This document shows, in pieces, positions 38,494-50,541 of a stretch of 64,000 bases of DNA. The stretch covers positions 27,484,706 to 27,548,705 of the forward strand of contig NC_085865.1 in the NCBI RefSeq assembly GCF_034702125.1. Direction: 5' to 3'. A program made the position numbers and the translations under genes. Origin of the DNA: Engraulis encrasicolus. Lineage: Eukaryota; Chordata; Actinopteri; Clupeiformes; Engraulidae. The notes beneath the pieces were generated by a model, which saw nothing but the letters and a program-made list of their open reading frames with translations, did not search any database and had not been told where the DNA came from. Every line of letters begins with the position of its first letter. Position 1 is the stretch's first letter.

Positions 38494-41400
38494 TGCAGAG
38501 CTTATCCCTCTGTCACTTCTATCACTCACACATACATTACATCACACATAAAACATTATTTGTATGAAATGTTTTCCTGACTGTGTCAGGGCATTTTTTA
38601 CTCAATTTCTCGCTTCTACCTTTCAAATTTACACAAGAAAAATTGTCTTCCCCGTCCTGAATGAAATGTATGAATTTCTATTGAACACAATTTAAATAAA
38701 ATGTTCATCAAAAAGTTGTATTACTTGATCTGCTACAGTACCTGATATCCACCAAAGACCAATGATAGATTCCTGAAGGGGGTAGTTGCTAATTTGACAT
38801 CTTGGTTTTGTTGTTGTTATTTGAGGTTTTTTGGCCCATCAAAACAAAGTTGGATCTTCAACTCTTCCTCTGATCCTGCAGGTAGTCTCTGAGACTGAGC
38901 CTGCTCATGCTCTCTCCTGCTGACCTTTCTCCCTGAAGTGCTTCAGATTAGCTCTTGTGTCTCATGATCGATAGACAGATTTAGCTTCGAAAGTGCATTG
39001 GCCCGAAATAGAGTAGACTTGACAATAATTGGCAAGGAGATGCATTGGCTCAATTCTCCCCAGTGATGAATGGGAATTGGTGATTTTCTTCCGGTTTCCG
39101 GGTCTAGTCCCACCCATTGCCATTGCTCCCACTATTCAGTATCAATGGATTCAGCTCAACCCCACAACCACCTACTATATACATCCCAACTCGTCCCATC
39201 TAATGGAAAAGCAATATTTGATATGTTCCTCATCCTCAGTCTTTTCTTCATTTCATTTCTGACTTTGGCTTACAACTAATGACTCAGCACATGGGGAAAT
39301 TTGGTTAGTTTTACAGGGGGAATAATATTTATATTATTATTATAAAGGAGCAAACAAGAGTGGCATTGGGTAAAGAAATCCAGTTGGTTAAGTTTGGTAG
39401 CCTGATTATCATCTGCTTTCAAATCTCTTCGAGACTTGATCTGACCCAGGGCATGATAATTAACGTTTCTCAAATGGCATGGTTGACGCACCTCCCTTGG
39501 TTTGCTACTGGTCGTAGCCAGAAAAGGCTGTGCTGAACTAAAAACTTTTTTTTTTTCACTTCATTGAACACGTCTCTACCCAGCAGAGTTGTACCAAATT
39601 CTGAATTGAATGAATTGAAATTCACAGTGATGCCATAATATGAACACTAGGTGGTTGTGTTCTATGTACTCTCAATGGGTGGTGTAGATTAGATTAAAAT
39701 AAATTCAAGGTAATGACACCACCTAGTGTTCGTATTATGGCATTACTTTGAATTTCAATTCATTCAATTCGGAATTTCGTACAAGCCTGCTACCCAGGTC
39801 TGTTGGAGCTGCTCAAAGTTGATTGCTTTCCAACAAAGTTGGTCGAGTTCCAGAGTTTTCCTGAACTCAGAAAGCACTAGCATTGCTCTTGACCTGACTA
39901 TTAGCAACGCCAAAGGTGTTGCATCACTAGGAGGGCGCAGCCTGGCTATAAGTTTGGTGCCTCTCCGTCTCTGGATCAATATTGTGGGAAATTATGCAAT
40001 AATTTTACACTTCTAATGACAAATTAGCCAGAGGTAAGAATGCATGCCTTTTCTCTTGCTTTGCTTGTATAACCTCTACAGGACTTCTGGCTCAGCTCAC
40101 CATAGCAATGTGGTTCACTGCCACCATTTTCTTTCTCTCCAGCATAAACAACATAAACATCTCTCTCTCTCTCTCTCTCTCTCCTCCCATTATATCCACA
40201 TTGTTATGTCAGCTTTTGCTTTACTGCAGTTCCTCTACAGGTTCACAGGGGACACCTTCATTCTTTATTCTCCCCCTCCTTTTCACTGTCAACACTCTTT
40301 TTTCTCTGTCAACTCTCTTTCATCATTTCTTAATGTTGCATGTGCTGGTGGCCCAACCAGGCCTTTCCCTGACATCTCTGTCAGTACTACAATTACACTC
40401 AATCCTCATTGTCACACACAGTCTATTTAAATATGTAAGCATTTTAATTAAAGCATGAAAAGGGCCTTTATGTGACTGTAAAAAAAACATGGGTCAGGTT
40501 TCAGCGAACAAATCTGGATGAGTTGTGACTCAATCCGAGGTTAATATGAGCTTTTGTCTCGTGAATTGTTTGGTTTGGATAATTATGCTCACACTATTTC
40601 CTGTTCTTCATGAAACCCGTCTGTGTGTTTCAATGTACGTCATCACATGTGAATCACAACTCTAAACCTAAATTTCCACATAGACTAAGGTTTGAATTTT
40701 TGAAATCCACAGCTCATAATCAAGAGTAGGTTGCTTCCACAAAATTAGTTTTGTAGGACTATTAAATTAGTTATGAAGGTTCATACATTGTGACCAATCA
40801 CAAATGAATCAGAACGGTAAGGACTGCCATTTGTAAATGAAGCAGTCTGGCTGCAGTATATGGGGTATGGCCTCTCAATCCATCTGAATTCCAGATAAGT
40901 TTTTCCTCAATCTTGAAATAATGTTTGCAAAATATTTTCATTGGTTGACCTTAAAACAAGTGTAAAATACACTTCAATACATTTTTTGTTAACCTCCATA
41001 AGCCATAAGCGAACAAGTCACCAAAAACAAGGGCTGTCCACGACCAAGTATTTTGTTGGTCATTTACTCCGACTAATCGATGAACCCCCCCCCCATTTTT
41101 GCCTCTGGTGAATGACTTACAACGTACACACGGAGTAAAATTGTACAGCCAATCAAGTGATAAAGCAAAGTGGTATGGAAGCTAACGAAGTACGAGTTAG
41201 CACCATGACGTTGCAACATAGCATTTTGGAGCTTCAGATTAGCGACGCATCTTCACACTTTTTACACCGTCTGCGATAAACGGATAATTATGAGACACGA
41301 GAGCGATGCAGGCGGCTCCCTGGAGTTTTGTCAACCAATCGAATCAACGAGTTAGGTATTGTAGCAAACGGTGCCGGTAGTGTTTGTGTGTATGGGTGGT

Positions 41401-42090
41401 AGCCTGATAAACCAGACTAAATGTGGCGCTGGTTCACCAGGCTATATGGGTGGGGTACGGGTGCATGTGTGTGAGAGAAGGAGGGAGGAGAGAGCAGCAT
41501 CTGCCGTGGTAGTGAACTTACATAATTAAACTAGGCTGACCAAATCTATTTTTACGACCTGTTTTACGACGTCTGTGTGTCCCAATTTTTGCGTTTCCTC
41601 CTTTCCTCGGCTTGTGCTTATGGCCTCGAGATGCGAAGCAACGTCATTGACACAAACTAGACTGGCAGTCTGTCATGTTTCCGATATATGCGTCCGCCAT
41701 GTTACTCCAGATTTTACTCCAGACATCCCACAGCAAATTAATTGTATTGCTGTAGCCTAATGTAGAGGAAATTTGTGTGCAATTTGTGTTATCTGCGGTT
41801 TATATCCCAGTCTACGTGAGGCACATTAACTGACTGTATGAAAGTTATACCAGTAGTCAAGTCGCCTTTTTTCCGCCCGTCTCCCAATTCCGCCCGTCTA
41901 TTTATAAATGATGATAGCTAAATATTTATTCACTGTTTAAGTCAGGAATGGATATCGACATTATACGGAGTTTGTATGCTTACAATTTCAAACGGTGATG
42001 ACATTTAAAACCGAGTCAAATGGCTATAAACAGCAATGAAGGGTGTCGACGTAACGGCAGCATGAAAGGGATGGAACTTTAATTTCACAA
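38494..42090. other. Non-coding stretch
   Basis: Apart from the element at 39589-39784 and a short (CT)n run at about 40161-40182, nothing with a coding signature is seen. From about 41030 the sequence becomes more GC-rich; GGGCTGTCCACGACC and CGACTAATCGAT at 41033-41085 resemble terminal and subterminal motifs of fish hAT elements. Confidence 0.4.
39589..39784. mobile_element. Palindromic miniature element, 196 bp
   Basis: Left TTGTACCAAATTCTGAATTG and the reverse complement of the right, TTGTACGAAATTCCGAATTG, continue as inverted arms through AATGAATTGAAATTC and GAACACTAGGTGGT. Arms of about 75 bp flank a short centre. Non-coding; the target duplication is not clear. Confidence 0.78.
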
Positions 42091-42121
42091 CTAGCCTGGG
42101 AGTACCCATGCTGCCTTGCGC
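42091..42121 (+). repeat. Left terminal inverted repeat of the RecQ element
   Basis: Begins CTAGCCTGGGAG and ends with the shared core ACCCATGCTGCCTTGCGC. Its inverted partners are at 45361-45390 and 46466-46496. Confidence 0.6.
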
Positions 42122-42275
42122 ATTCTTTTCGAATTGCTGGACAGCCTGGGGACCAAGGCAGAAATCTTTACATCGAAACGGGGGCCAATCACAGAGCGAG
42201 GAGGCACGAAAGACGATGACGTGTACTACTCGACAAACGGAAGTTAGTTGCTAGTAGTTTTTTCGCGAATCCATC

Positions 42276-45060
42276 ATGGCGGCAGCCGAAGCGAAGCAAT
42301 CTTTCGGAGAAGCTCTGGACAGTGTTTTGAATAGTTTGGAACGTAATTTCGCTTTGAAAAACGAACAGCGCTTAGCGTTAGAGTCGTTTGTCAGCGGAAA
42401 GGAAGATGTGTTAGCCTTACTACCGACTGGATTTGGTAAAAGTCTGATTTACCAACTCGCTCCGTTGGTTACTAAGGTAATGGGGGTTAGCGAGACCCCG
42501 GTCGTTGCTGTGGTTTCGCCATTAATAGCATTGGTGTAGGACCAAATAAAGGACGCAGTCGACCTTGGAATATCTGCAACACAGCTGGGTCAAGACGATG
42601 AAACGGCGATTGAGAGATGATGCCGTTATAAGATTCTGTTTGGCAGTCCCGAGGCCTGGCTGAGCGCGAAGTGGGAGGACATGCTAGCCACCGATGTATA
42701 CAAGACCAACCTGATCGGCGTATACTAGTTGTCGATGAAGTCCATCTTACTCATATAAATGGTAAGTGTTATTTCTTGATATCATTGTCCTTATGTCTGT
42801 ACCTACTGTGGTTGTCACAATGTCACATTATGGGTTCATTTTCGATATCAATTTAATGTTACAGTGAGTAAAGGCTTAAGTAGCACAGCTTTAGTCGTTT
42901 GGGTAGGGTGCGCAAATCCAAAAACTCATTTGAAGTTGCAGAAGCTAGGGCTGCACGGGATTCAGACGTATAGCCCCATGGGCTCCCCCTGATTATATTT
43001 CACGTGTTCTTATCATATGCATGCACTCCCCCCTGATTATACTTCACGTATTCTTATCAAAACATGCCCAGGATCTTCATCGGGGATATAACTTAGGTGA
43101 GAGACAGAGAGAGAGCTTCCATGCTTAACCTAACTACCCCCTAACTAGGCCCTAAGTGTAATGTAATGTTTTGCCTTTTGTATGAATAGGCACAGGTCAA
43201 GACACCAGTCTGTCTAATTGACTGACACCTTTTGGTGCCCTGCCTGGACGGGTGTAAATCGAAATATTGCGTGTTTTAATTAATACAGTTTATTTTTTTG
43301 GAGCATATCCAGCAGTGTGCAGACTTGAGTAGCACAGCTCTCGGTTGTGTGCACAAGTATCATCAGCCTACCTGAGAAAAATATGTTTTTGCTACATTTG
43401 TTAAGCAGGCCTAACTTCAGAAGGGCAATCATTTTCCACTGCAAATGACTAACATCTCTACACTTTACTTGTGGTTTTCTTTTCTCAAACAGGAGGAAGG
43501 CTGAGAAAGGACGGAAGGCTTTTAGGGAAAGCTTTGCGAGGTCGGGGAACTGAGAGCCATCGTGAAACCAGGTGGGTAATATTAACACCTTTTTTCAGAT
43601 CATTCTAACCTTACCTACCGAAGACATTTTATTTCACTGAAAACTTTAACTCACTCAACTCATTAATCTTTTGAAGAGCAGTTTTCTAATAATGGTATTG
43701 CTACTGTGATATCACACCTCTCACCCCATTGATTATGCAGTGTTCTAAACTTTCTGACATTTTGACATTACAAAAATTACATGCAATAATCAAGTAACGC
43801 TTTGATGCTTTGGCATTGCTCTTTTCATAGTACAGTTAAAATATCATGCAATGTATTCAGTGTATGAAAAATCAGGCCTAAGCGGAGTGTTCTGACGTAG
43901 TGTCCTGGCAGAGTGTATCTCACAGGCCAATGCACACCTCGAGAAAAGAAAGTTCTGTTGCTGGTGCCTGTTGATCTGTCCACCAAGTCAGGGGACAGGA
44001 GCGGTGTCCCCAAGTGTACAGGCAGAGTAGTCGGGGGAGTGGAGGTGGTGGTGGTGGGGGGGGATGGGCTGACAGGTAAGAAGTAGTGGAGACACCAGAG
44101 AATAGGACTGTTGACAACCCATAAGCTCTGAAGCCACAATTCTGAACAGCTATGACTGTAATGCAAATGATTTCCATGTTGTGATGTTGTTCTTGTATTC
44201 TCTTATTTTGTAGAAACACCGGTACTGGCATTGACTGCGGAATTGCACTCAAGAGAAATTGTCAGGAGACCGCTCCAACTCCAAAACCCAGTTGACATCA
44301 TTGCCAGCCCCAATCGACCCAACATCAGACTCTCCATAAGACGACTTTCGAGTGAGTCACTGGACTGTTTCGACTGGCTCGTGAAGGACTTGACAGAGAA
44401 AGGAGTGGAGATGTCACCAGTCAATATATACTGCCGGACAATAAACACGAGGGAGAAAACGATGCTTAAAGAAAGTCTAAATGGCTGCTTTAGGAAAGCC
44501 CTGTATGTACATTTTGAGCCTCACGGGTCCAGTGTGGAGCCTGGCCATTCCTGCTGCACCTATTGCCACTCATTATGCAAGTGTAACTCTGACTGTTGCT
44601 CTGTGCCAAAACCCAACTTTGAAATACCCAAACAAATTCCGTCACCTGTCAAATGCAGAAATGTCACATTTGAAGAGCAGGGACTGGTCAGACAGCTTTT
44701 GGAGGAGTATAGGGATAGCCTGATTGCACTAGGTGAACACCTTTACACAAATGCCTCATTCTGCACTGGTTTCAGCAATGTACTAATTTACTCAGTTTTG
44801 TAGTCTTTGTGATATGTCTTTGTGATATGACATGACTTGTCATGCAGAATCTCCCTGTATTTGACATAAAACATGGCCAGGACATCCTACGCATTGTTCA
44901 CAAAGTATTTAAAGATTTTGATGTGTGTGAATTCCCTGACATTCCTGAAAAACCATACCTGTCACCAGACATGGACTTTCCAGTGTATTTTGATGAGGAT
45001 GCTGAAACCTCTCTAAGCAGCATTGAGTCAGGGTTATCCATGCTTCCATTATCAGATTAA
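42276..45060 (+). pseudogene. RecQ-like ATP-dependent DNA helicase pseudogene
   Basis: Exon 1 (42276-42761) encodes a RecQ N-terminal start with a motif-0 glutamine (residue 31) and a Walker A motif P-T-G-F-G-K-S (50-56), then S-P-L-I-A-L. The frame is stopped by TAG at 42537-42539 and TGA at 42618-42620. The DEVH-type Walker B (V-V-D-E-V-H) is only readable after a frame change near 42726. A GTAAGT donor follows at 42762. Exon 2 (about 43493-43571) has an AG acceptor, a one-base loss and a GTGGGT donor. Exon 3 (44214-44803) starts with a P-V-L-A-L-T-A motif III. It then jumps directly to a Cys-rich zinc-binding tail (G-H-S-C-C-T-Y-C-H), so most of the second helicase domain is deleted. A last exon (about 44846-45060) ends in TAA. 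The encoded enzyme would have unwound DNA 3' to 5'; this copy cannot. I recall RecQ-like genes being repetitive in fish genomes, but a search would be needed to prove it. Confidence 0.8.
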
Positions 45061-45127
45061 GTACAGAGCCACTGTAAATAATTGTAAATAACTGCACACT
45101 TGTGTATATATAGTAAATATCATTCTG

Positions 45128-45133
45128 AATAAA
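45128..45133 (+). terminator. Polyadenylation signal of the helicase pseudogene
   Basis: AATAAA occurs 68 bp after the terminal stop codon. Confidence 0.5.
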
Positions 45134-45360
45134 TACTTTTTACATTTTTAAACTACATGTTGTAATGTGTTCCCTGAAAACTAATGAAGAGACAGCTTGG
45201 TAAAGGAAATTATTTTAATGAAGGACAATGACTTAGAATAACAAACAAGAATAACAAACTATTTCAAAGCAAGAAAATAGGAAAGTAATTAAGTAAAACT
45301 TATTTTAATAATTTTGGCATTCACATTTTTGAAGACGCCGTACCAACATTGATGGTCGCC

Positions 45361-45390
45361 TGTAAGGCAGCATGGGTGTTACCTGGCTAG
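45361..45390 (-). repeat. Inner inverted copy of the RecQ-element end
   Basis: Reads CTAGCCAGGTAAC then ACCCATGCTGCCTTAC on the minus strand. ACAA follows immediately (45391-45394) and the same four bases precede the left end (42087-42090). Confidence 0.55.
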
Positions 45391-45408
45391 ACAAACAGTA
45401 CAAATAAC

Positions 45409-46379
45409 TCAAAGGACACTGCTCCATTCATTCAGTTTGCTGCTCATCCACGTCCACAGTGCCTTGTGATCGAGCTTTGCCAACAAGTCATTTCGGAAGC
45501 CAGGGAATGCAGTAGATGTGCGACCTGGTTTCTGTTTAAAAAGTTCTGCCTCTTGCAGTGTGTCCACCAAGGTGAGGATGTCTTGTCATGTCCACATGGT
45601 GAGCTCCACTTGGTCTTGTTATGCCCAGCTCCTTGTCAGTGCCTGCCATCATCTGTTTAAAGAAATAAGTGGATACCAAGGCTTAGGCTATTAAAAACAG
45701 AATATGTTCAGATAATCTAGGCCCATTATTACAGTACACATTATGGTAAATTAATACAGTAAGGGGGAGGGTTGGAGTGAGGGTCGTGTCAGTGAGTGTA
45801 GGGGGGCTGTGAAATGCTCTCCCCTCTATCGATTGACTGGGACAACTACCAAACCGTGCTCATTTTCTGGACTTTTTAAATGACTAGTTAATGGCAGATC
45901 AGTAAGAAAACCTAAACAAGAACTGTTACGTTGTCTATGAAGAGATTATAATGTAATGGTGAGCGAGCATTGAATTTAAGGAGCTGGAGCTACCAGTTGG
46001 AGCGATTGAACAGAGTAAACTGGATACCTGAGTTGGCACTTGGAGTCGGTGGGTTTGGCAATGTCTTTTTCAAATCCCTCGGTGTCGTCGATGGCGTTGG
46101 CTCGCGTGGCCTTTTGGAGACGTTGCCGTCTTTGAATTCTTCCTCCCATTGCCTGAATATTAGGTGAATCCTTTCCGAGCCTGTTTATGACTGAGGCGCA
46201 ACGCGAACAACATCTCCTTGACTGTCCCGACACGGAGGATACAATCAAGTGTAGGAACGCCACCAGCCTGTTCGAAATTGTTTCTTTTTTCACTGCGAAC
46301 ATGTCAGTTGAATGTCCATATGTAGATGGTGGTCCTTCTCATTTGTCTTGCACAAACGGCAAAAATCGTCTGGCGCCAT
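45409..46379 (-). pseudogene. Zinc-finger (ZAD-like) gene remnant convergent to the helicase
   Basis: A minus-strand start at 46377-46379 opens a frame with C-R-L-C-K within its first dozen residues. After one frame change near 46300 it continues (46302 downward) to C-C-S-R-C-A-S-V-I-N-R-L. Two Cys pairs about 55-65 residues apart with this second-pair context resemble the ZAD/zinc-ribbon type found at the N-termini of some transcription factors and transposases. A possible splice donor (AG|GTATCC) lies at about 46026. A pyrimidine-rich acceptor (TTTAAACAG) near 45650 precedes a second coding-like exon. That exon ends at the stop 45409-45411 and includes K-P-G-R-T-S-T-A-F-P-G-F-R-N-D-L-L; one in-frame TGA interrupts it. 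The middle of a transposase is not seen, so this is either a truncated gene or an accessory DNA-binding protein. Function is inferred only from the cysteine pattern. Confidence 0.4.
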
Positions 46380-46465
46380 TGTTGATTTCTAGACTGTTTT
46401 AGCTTCTTCAATTTCTGTGGCTTCTTGCAGATAATTTCCTCGTCGCGATATACACACGTCATCGC

Positions 46466-46496
46466 GCGCAAGGCAGCATGGGTTCTCTCTGGCGAG
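46466..46496 (-). repeat. Right terminal inverted repeat of the RecQ/zinc-finger element
   Basis: Reads CTCGCCAGAGAGA then ACCCATGCTGCCTTGCGC on the minus strand. No target duplication with the left flank could be identified. Confidence 0.6.
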
Positions 46497-47046
46497 TGAT
46501 GGACACTCGTGCCGTCCAATCAACGGCTACGGAAACCACACCTCCCTACGAGATAATGTACAGTTGGTCCCCAGACTCGATCACACTTGTGATTGAGTAT
46601 GGCGTTTGCCGCCAGACTATTTCACAACAACATTCTGGCTTCAAACTCGCCCTGGCCACTTCCCTTTTTCACTTTAGGACCAAAATTATTCAACCTTTTC
46701 CACAGTAACGACCAAACTAATCACAGTCCCTTTATAGGTAAAGCCAGGACTACAAGTGTGAACGAAATCAGCACAACAGCATAAAAGAAACAGTAACGGA
46801 AAGGCCGTCTCTGATAGTCTACAACGTTAAGTTACGGTGATGACTCATTTATTGGAACGAGGAGGTTGGCGTAATGAAATGCGAACATCCTTGCCAAAAC
46901 ATACAACTGTTGTTAGCAGCTGAGTCAGCCTGAGGTAAGATGGCAGCTCTGCACCCTGACCTCTGACTAGTATTTAAACGCCGACTTGATTGTTTTCTCT
47001 ATGGAGGCGGGGAGTCAGCGAGTTGAAGCTATGGGTGCTGCCAGAT

Positions 47047-47479
47047 CCATACAGAGGGAGAGTGGAGTACCAGGAAATAAATTGCAGCCCCACCTTTCAA
47101 CGAGATCGAGGTCGTGCCTAAAGCGGCTGTCTTTCTATAGACTCAACATAGAACCACCACATAAAAAGCCAAAAATAAGGACTAATGAACTATACTGCGG
47201 GGTAATCACCACAAATATATAAACTATCAACTGTCACGGTAATGATAATCACAACAGTTTTACAATCTGTGATGTTTATCTGAAGTTATTACTACGAATA
47301 GTGAGTCTTGTCATATTCCCTGCATTGCATCACATTGCATTTGCTGTGTGCTACGCCCACTTCTAGGCACTAACATTCGCAACGCTAAGCAGTTCCGAGA
47401 CGCTAAAATAGCTAATTTTGCTAATGCGGAAGTCGGCCCTAGGACACAGTGGAGATTGCCCGACTCTCCCTCTGTATGG
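47047..47479. repeat. Inverted repeat arms around a 400-bp interval
   Basis: CCATACAGAGGGAGAGT at 47047-47063 is exactly inverted at 47463-47479, and similarity extends outward (GCTGCCAGAT against GCAGCACCCAGAG). This may bound a small DNA element. No target duplication found. Confidence 0.45.
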
Positions 47480-49215
47480 CTCTGGGTGCTGCGCGAGGAT
47501 GGTGGGTTGGATAGTTGAGGGGCAGGGCTGTCCCGGAAAATACAGACAATTTGGTCACCCCAAATTAAACGCACCGCACCTGTAGGCCATGACCATTGGC
47601 TGAGAAGCAGTAATCTGTATCCTTTTCAAAAATGATCCCATGTTTTAGAGCTCCTTCCAAAGTTGAAGCCCTCTATCCTTCTAATCACCAACACGTCTTC
47701 CTTTGTCATGCCCTTCAAGTTAAGAGTCCTGAAAGCTCTTTGACGAGACATTGTTTTTTTTTCCTCCTCTGTGACCAATCGACCAATGGAATTCGGTCGA
47801 CTAGAAAACATTTTTGGTCGACCAACGATTAGTCGATTATTTGCGGAAACATAACCTCATATCATAGGCCAGCCAAAACAATTATTCAGTATAAATGCAT
47901 GGTCACTAGACTCGGCTTTGGGGTGTGTTGTGTTCCCTCCCCATCAGCCCAATGCCGTCTGCTCACATGCCCTTCAGTCCTGCCCAGTCTATCCTCCTTA
48001 ATCAAGCCCATGCCTTAATGAGATCCATCAGGCCAAAAAACATTTTATAGGCCCACTTTTCCCTAGCTTCGCGAGCCATCCTACGTACTTCCGCCAAAGG
48101 ATTGGCTCCACTAGTCTGGCCGTGCTTCTCTGTGGAGTGCCTGGAGCAGTAGAATTTTGATCGCAACGCCCCCCCCCCAGAAAACAGCCAATAATCGAAT
48201 ACGCCCCCCACGTGGGGGCGAAAGGGGGAGGACGCTCATGACAATGATGTACACATCTGCGCCAGAGCCATTGGTCTGCGCTATGTTGTTGTTGAGTAAC
48301 TGCCAGCGATTGGATGAGAGATGTCCAATAATTTCAAACCATAACTGAGTGCAAACTTCCTGCTTCCTACAATCGCTTCAGAGCAAACAAATGCCAGACC
48401 ATAAATACGAAATGAAATGGTAGTATTATGGGATGGTCAGGACCAGGCAAACTTTTCCCCACTCCACCTGCACTGCCTTTTAGTTTAGTTTTAGTTTAGT
48501 TTTTCTTCTCTCTCTGTCTGGTAAAAGTGTTGATATTGATATTTCAATGGTGTGGTTATCGTAGTGTAAAATAATTGCTTGTGGTCTGTACATGCTTTCT
48601 GTCAGAGAGAAAAAAGGTAGGCCAGTTGCTCTTTTGGACATGTAGACATGCTTGCAAACAAACACATGCACCCATGTTCATATACAGTATCCACACACAT
48701 GCACAGACTTCCCTTTTATATGTATCCTTGACACCTGCAAACAACTCAATTTTTACTCTTTTCTTTCTCTCTATTCTTGCTTTCAGGCTTTGTTGTTTAT
48801 TTATTTCATTTCTTTTTAACATCAAAGCGTTCTCTTCAAGCGTCATAGTCATTGTACAGTTGTAGCAGCTCATTGTAACAGTGGTGCAGGCTGGCGTCGC
48901 CAGGTATCATCTGTGCCACTATCCACAGCACAGGCTTCCCAACAAAAAGGCTTCTGCCTCCACACCCCTCCCATGTCGATATCTATTGAACCTCCACTGG
49001 ATCGCATGAGATCTTGTAGCAGTTTGTCCAGACCTTTCCCAGATAAAATTGCTCTCATAAAAGATCAAGATTGGCCAGAAAGTTCTGAGGGGTACTCAAT
49101 AACATAATAGGGAGTTGGAAAGAGTCTCTGCTCTTTGGCACACATCCAGACTCTGTGTATTCTTTTCTCTCTCTCTTGTCTTTTTTCTCAAGTTCTCTCA
49201 TATTCTTTCCTTCCT

Positions 49216-49228
<13 letters not shown>

Positions 49229-49260
<32 letters not shown>
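49229..49260. repeat. (CA)n microsatellite
   Basis: About 15 CA units following a (CT)n run. Confidence 0.95.
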
Positions 49261-49262
<2 letters not shown>

Positions 49263-49605
49263 CACACACACTTTCTGTGATGCCTGAATGCCTTGATATA
49301 CCTGGAAGAACTGGCCCAGGGATTGCTGTCTCATGCACGCTCTGTTTATCTGTGTGATCAGAAATAAGGTAAGTGGACTGAGTGGATTGTACACATTCAG
49401 GCCCCACTGAAATCAGTCCTCCTTCACGTCCCAGTCTGTACCAGAGAGCTAAGAAGTGAGAGGTTGTGTAAACAATAATAGCCTGCATCAGGATTGAAAG
49501 CGAACAGCATCATTGAGTGTTATTGCAATCGATTTGGGGAATGGGCGAGGCTGATGTGTGTTCCTTTGGTTTGTGCAACCAGCCTTTGTGTGAGTGTGTG
49601 CCTGT

Positions 49606-49610
<5 letters not shown>

Positions 49611-49650
<40 letters not shown>
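49611..49650. repeat. (GT)n microsatellite
   Basis: About 20 GT units; imperfect GT-rich sequence continues on both sides. Confidence 0.95.
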
Positions 49651-49654
<4 letters not shown>

Positions 49655-50468
49655 CGCGCACACATGTGCGTGCCTGCGTGCTGTTTATGAAGATAAGGGT
49701 TGGACCAATGTGTGTGTGTGTGTGTACTGCCTGTCTAATAAGAACTACAGTGCATTTAGCAAGGTTGACCCAACACATGTGTGCGTGTGCCTGTGTGTGT
49801 GTGCTTCAGCATCTGCATCTGTGCACACCTGAGTGTTGAATTCTAACTACAAATAAATTAAGTTAAAACCAGTATTTATATCTTTGTACAATCTCACAAA
49901 CATTCATACACACATGCATCCACACACAAACACAAAAAAAATCATATCTATGCACCGACAATGTTGTATCACTCTACCATAGCGTGGTGTACTGTAACTG
50001 CAGTGTTGCGATTCAACCTGCCCAGCCCATACAGTTTTGTCATTCTTTGATCACCTCCAAGTTTGCGCTATATTCCCTGTCCCTTTCATCTCCTATCAGC
50101 ACATCAAAACGCTCCCTTGGTACAATTATCAGAGCCCCCGCCCCAGTGATGTCACTGAGGTCCCTGTGGCAACTTTGAACACAGTGTGGGAGCTGTCACG
50201 TTGCCAGCACCAAATGAAATGACACTGTGTCACTGTGCGTCTGAAACTATATGTAGAAACAAAGGCAGTGCAAAATATTAAAGTCAACCCTGCATCAATA
50301 ATTTATACTGTAAAAACGTATGTAATGCATATGTAATAGAGTAAACATAGTAATTGTTTAAGATGCAATGCAAGGAACCTTGTGGTAGGTTCTGAAAGTA
50401 AAGCTCGCAGGATGTGAGACCTATGCTACATGTAGTTGAACAAGTTTTGGACAAAGAGGCGTCCACGG

Positions 50469-50541
50469 TGTATTGGCCAGGAATCAAACCCGGACTTCCC
50501 GCAGGGCAGGTGACAATCCATTGCCATTGGACCACCAATGC
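50469..50541 (-). tRNA. Degenerate tRNA-Gly(GCC)-like copy (probable pseudogene)
   Basis: The minus strand reads GCATTGGTGGTCCAATGG at the start and CCAATACA at the end, giving an acceptor stem typical of vertebrate tRNA-Gly with one mismatch. The B-box/T-arm region reads CCGGGTTTGATTCCTGG. The expected anticodon loop is CTGCCCT, with GCC in the anticodon position. The length of 73 nt is right. Several anticodon-stem pairs are broken (G-G and A-C oppositions), so I read it as a pseudogene or tRNA-derived repeat and not a working tRNA. Confidence 0.65.

Larger units (their letters stand above)
42091..46496. mobile_element. Candidate DNA transposon relic carrying a RecQ-like helicase and a zinc-finger gene
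   Basis: A ~30-bp end sequence with the core ACCCATGCTGCCTT occurs three times: forward at 42091-42121, and inverted at 45361-45390 and 46466-46496. The forward copy and the outermost inverted copy agree at 27 of 31 positions. Each starts a convergent gene close by: the helicase begins 155 bp inside the left end, and a zinc-finger frame begins about 87 bp inside the right end. The inner inverted copy lies just past both gene tails. It gives a shorter unit (42091-45390) flanked by ACAA on both sides. Whether this is one two-gene element or a helicase-only element beside a related fragment cannot be settled from one copy. No classical transposase domain is recognisable. Both genes are broken. 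Confidence 0.5.
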
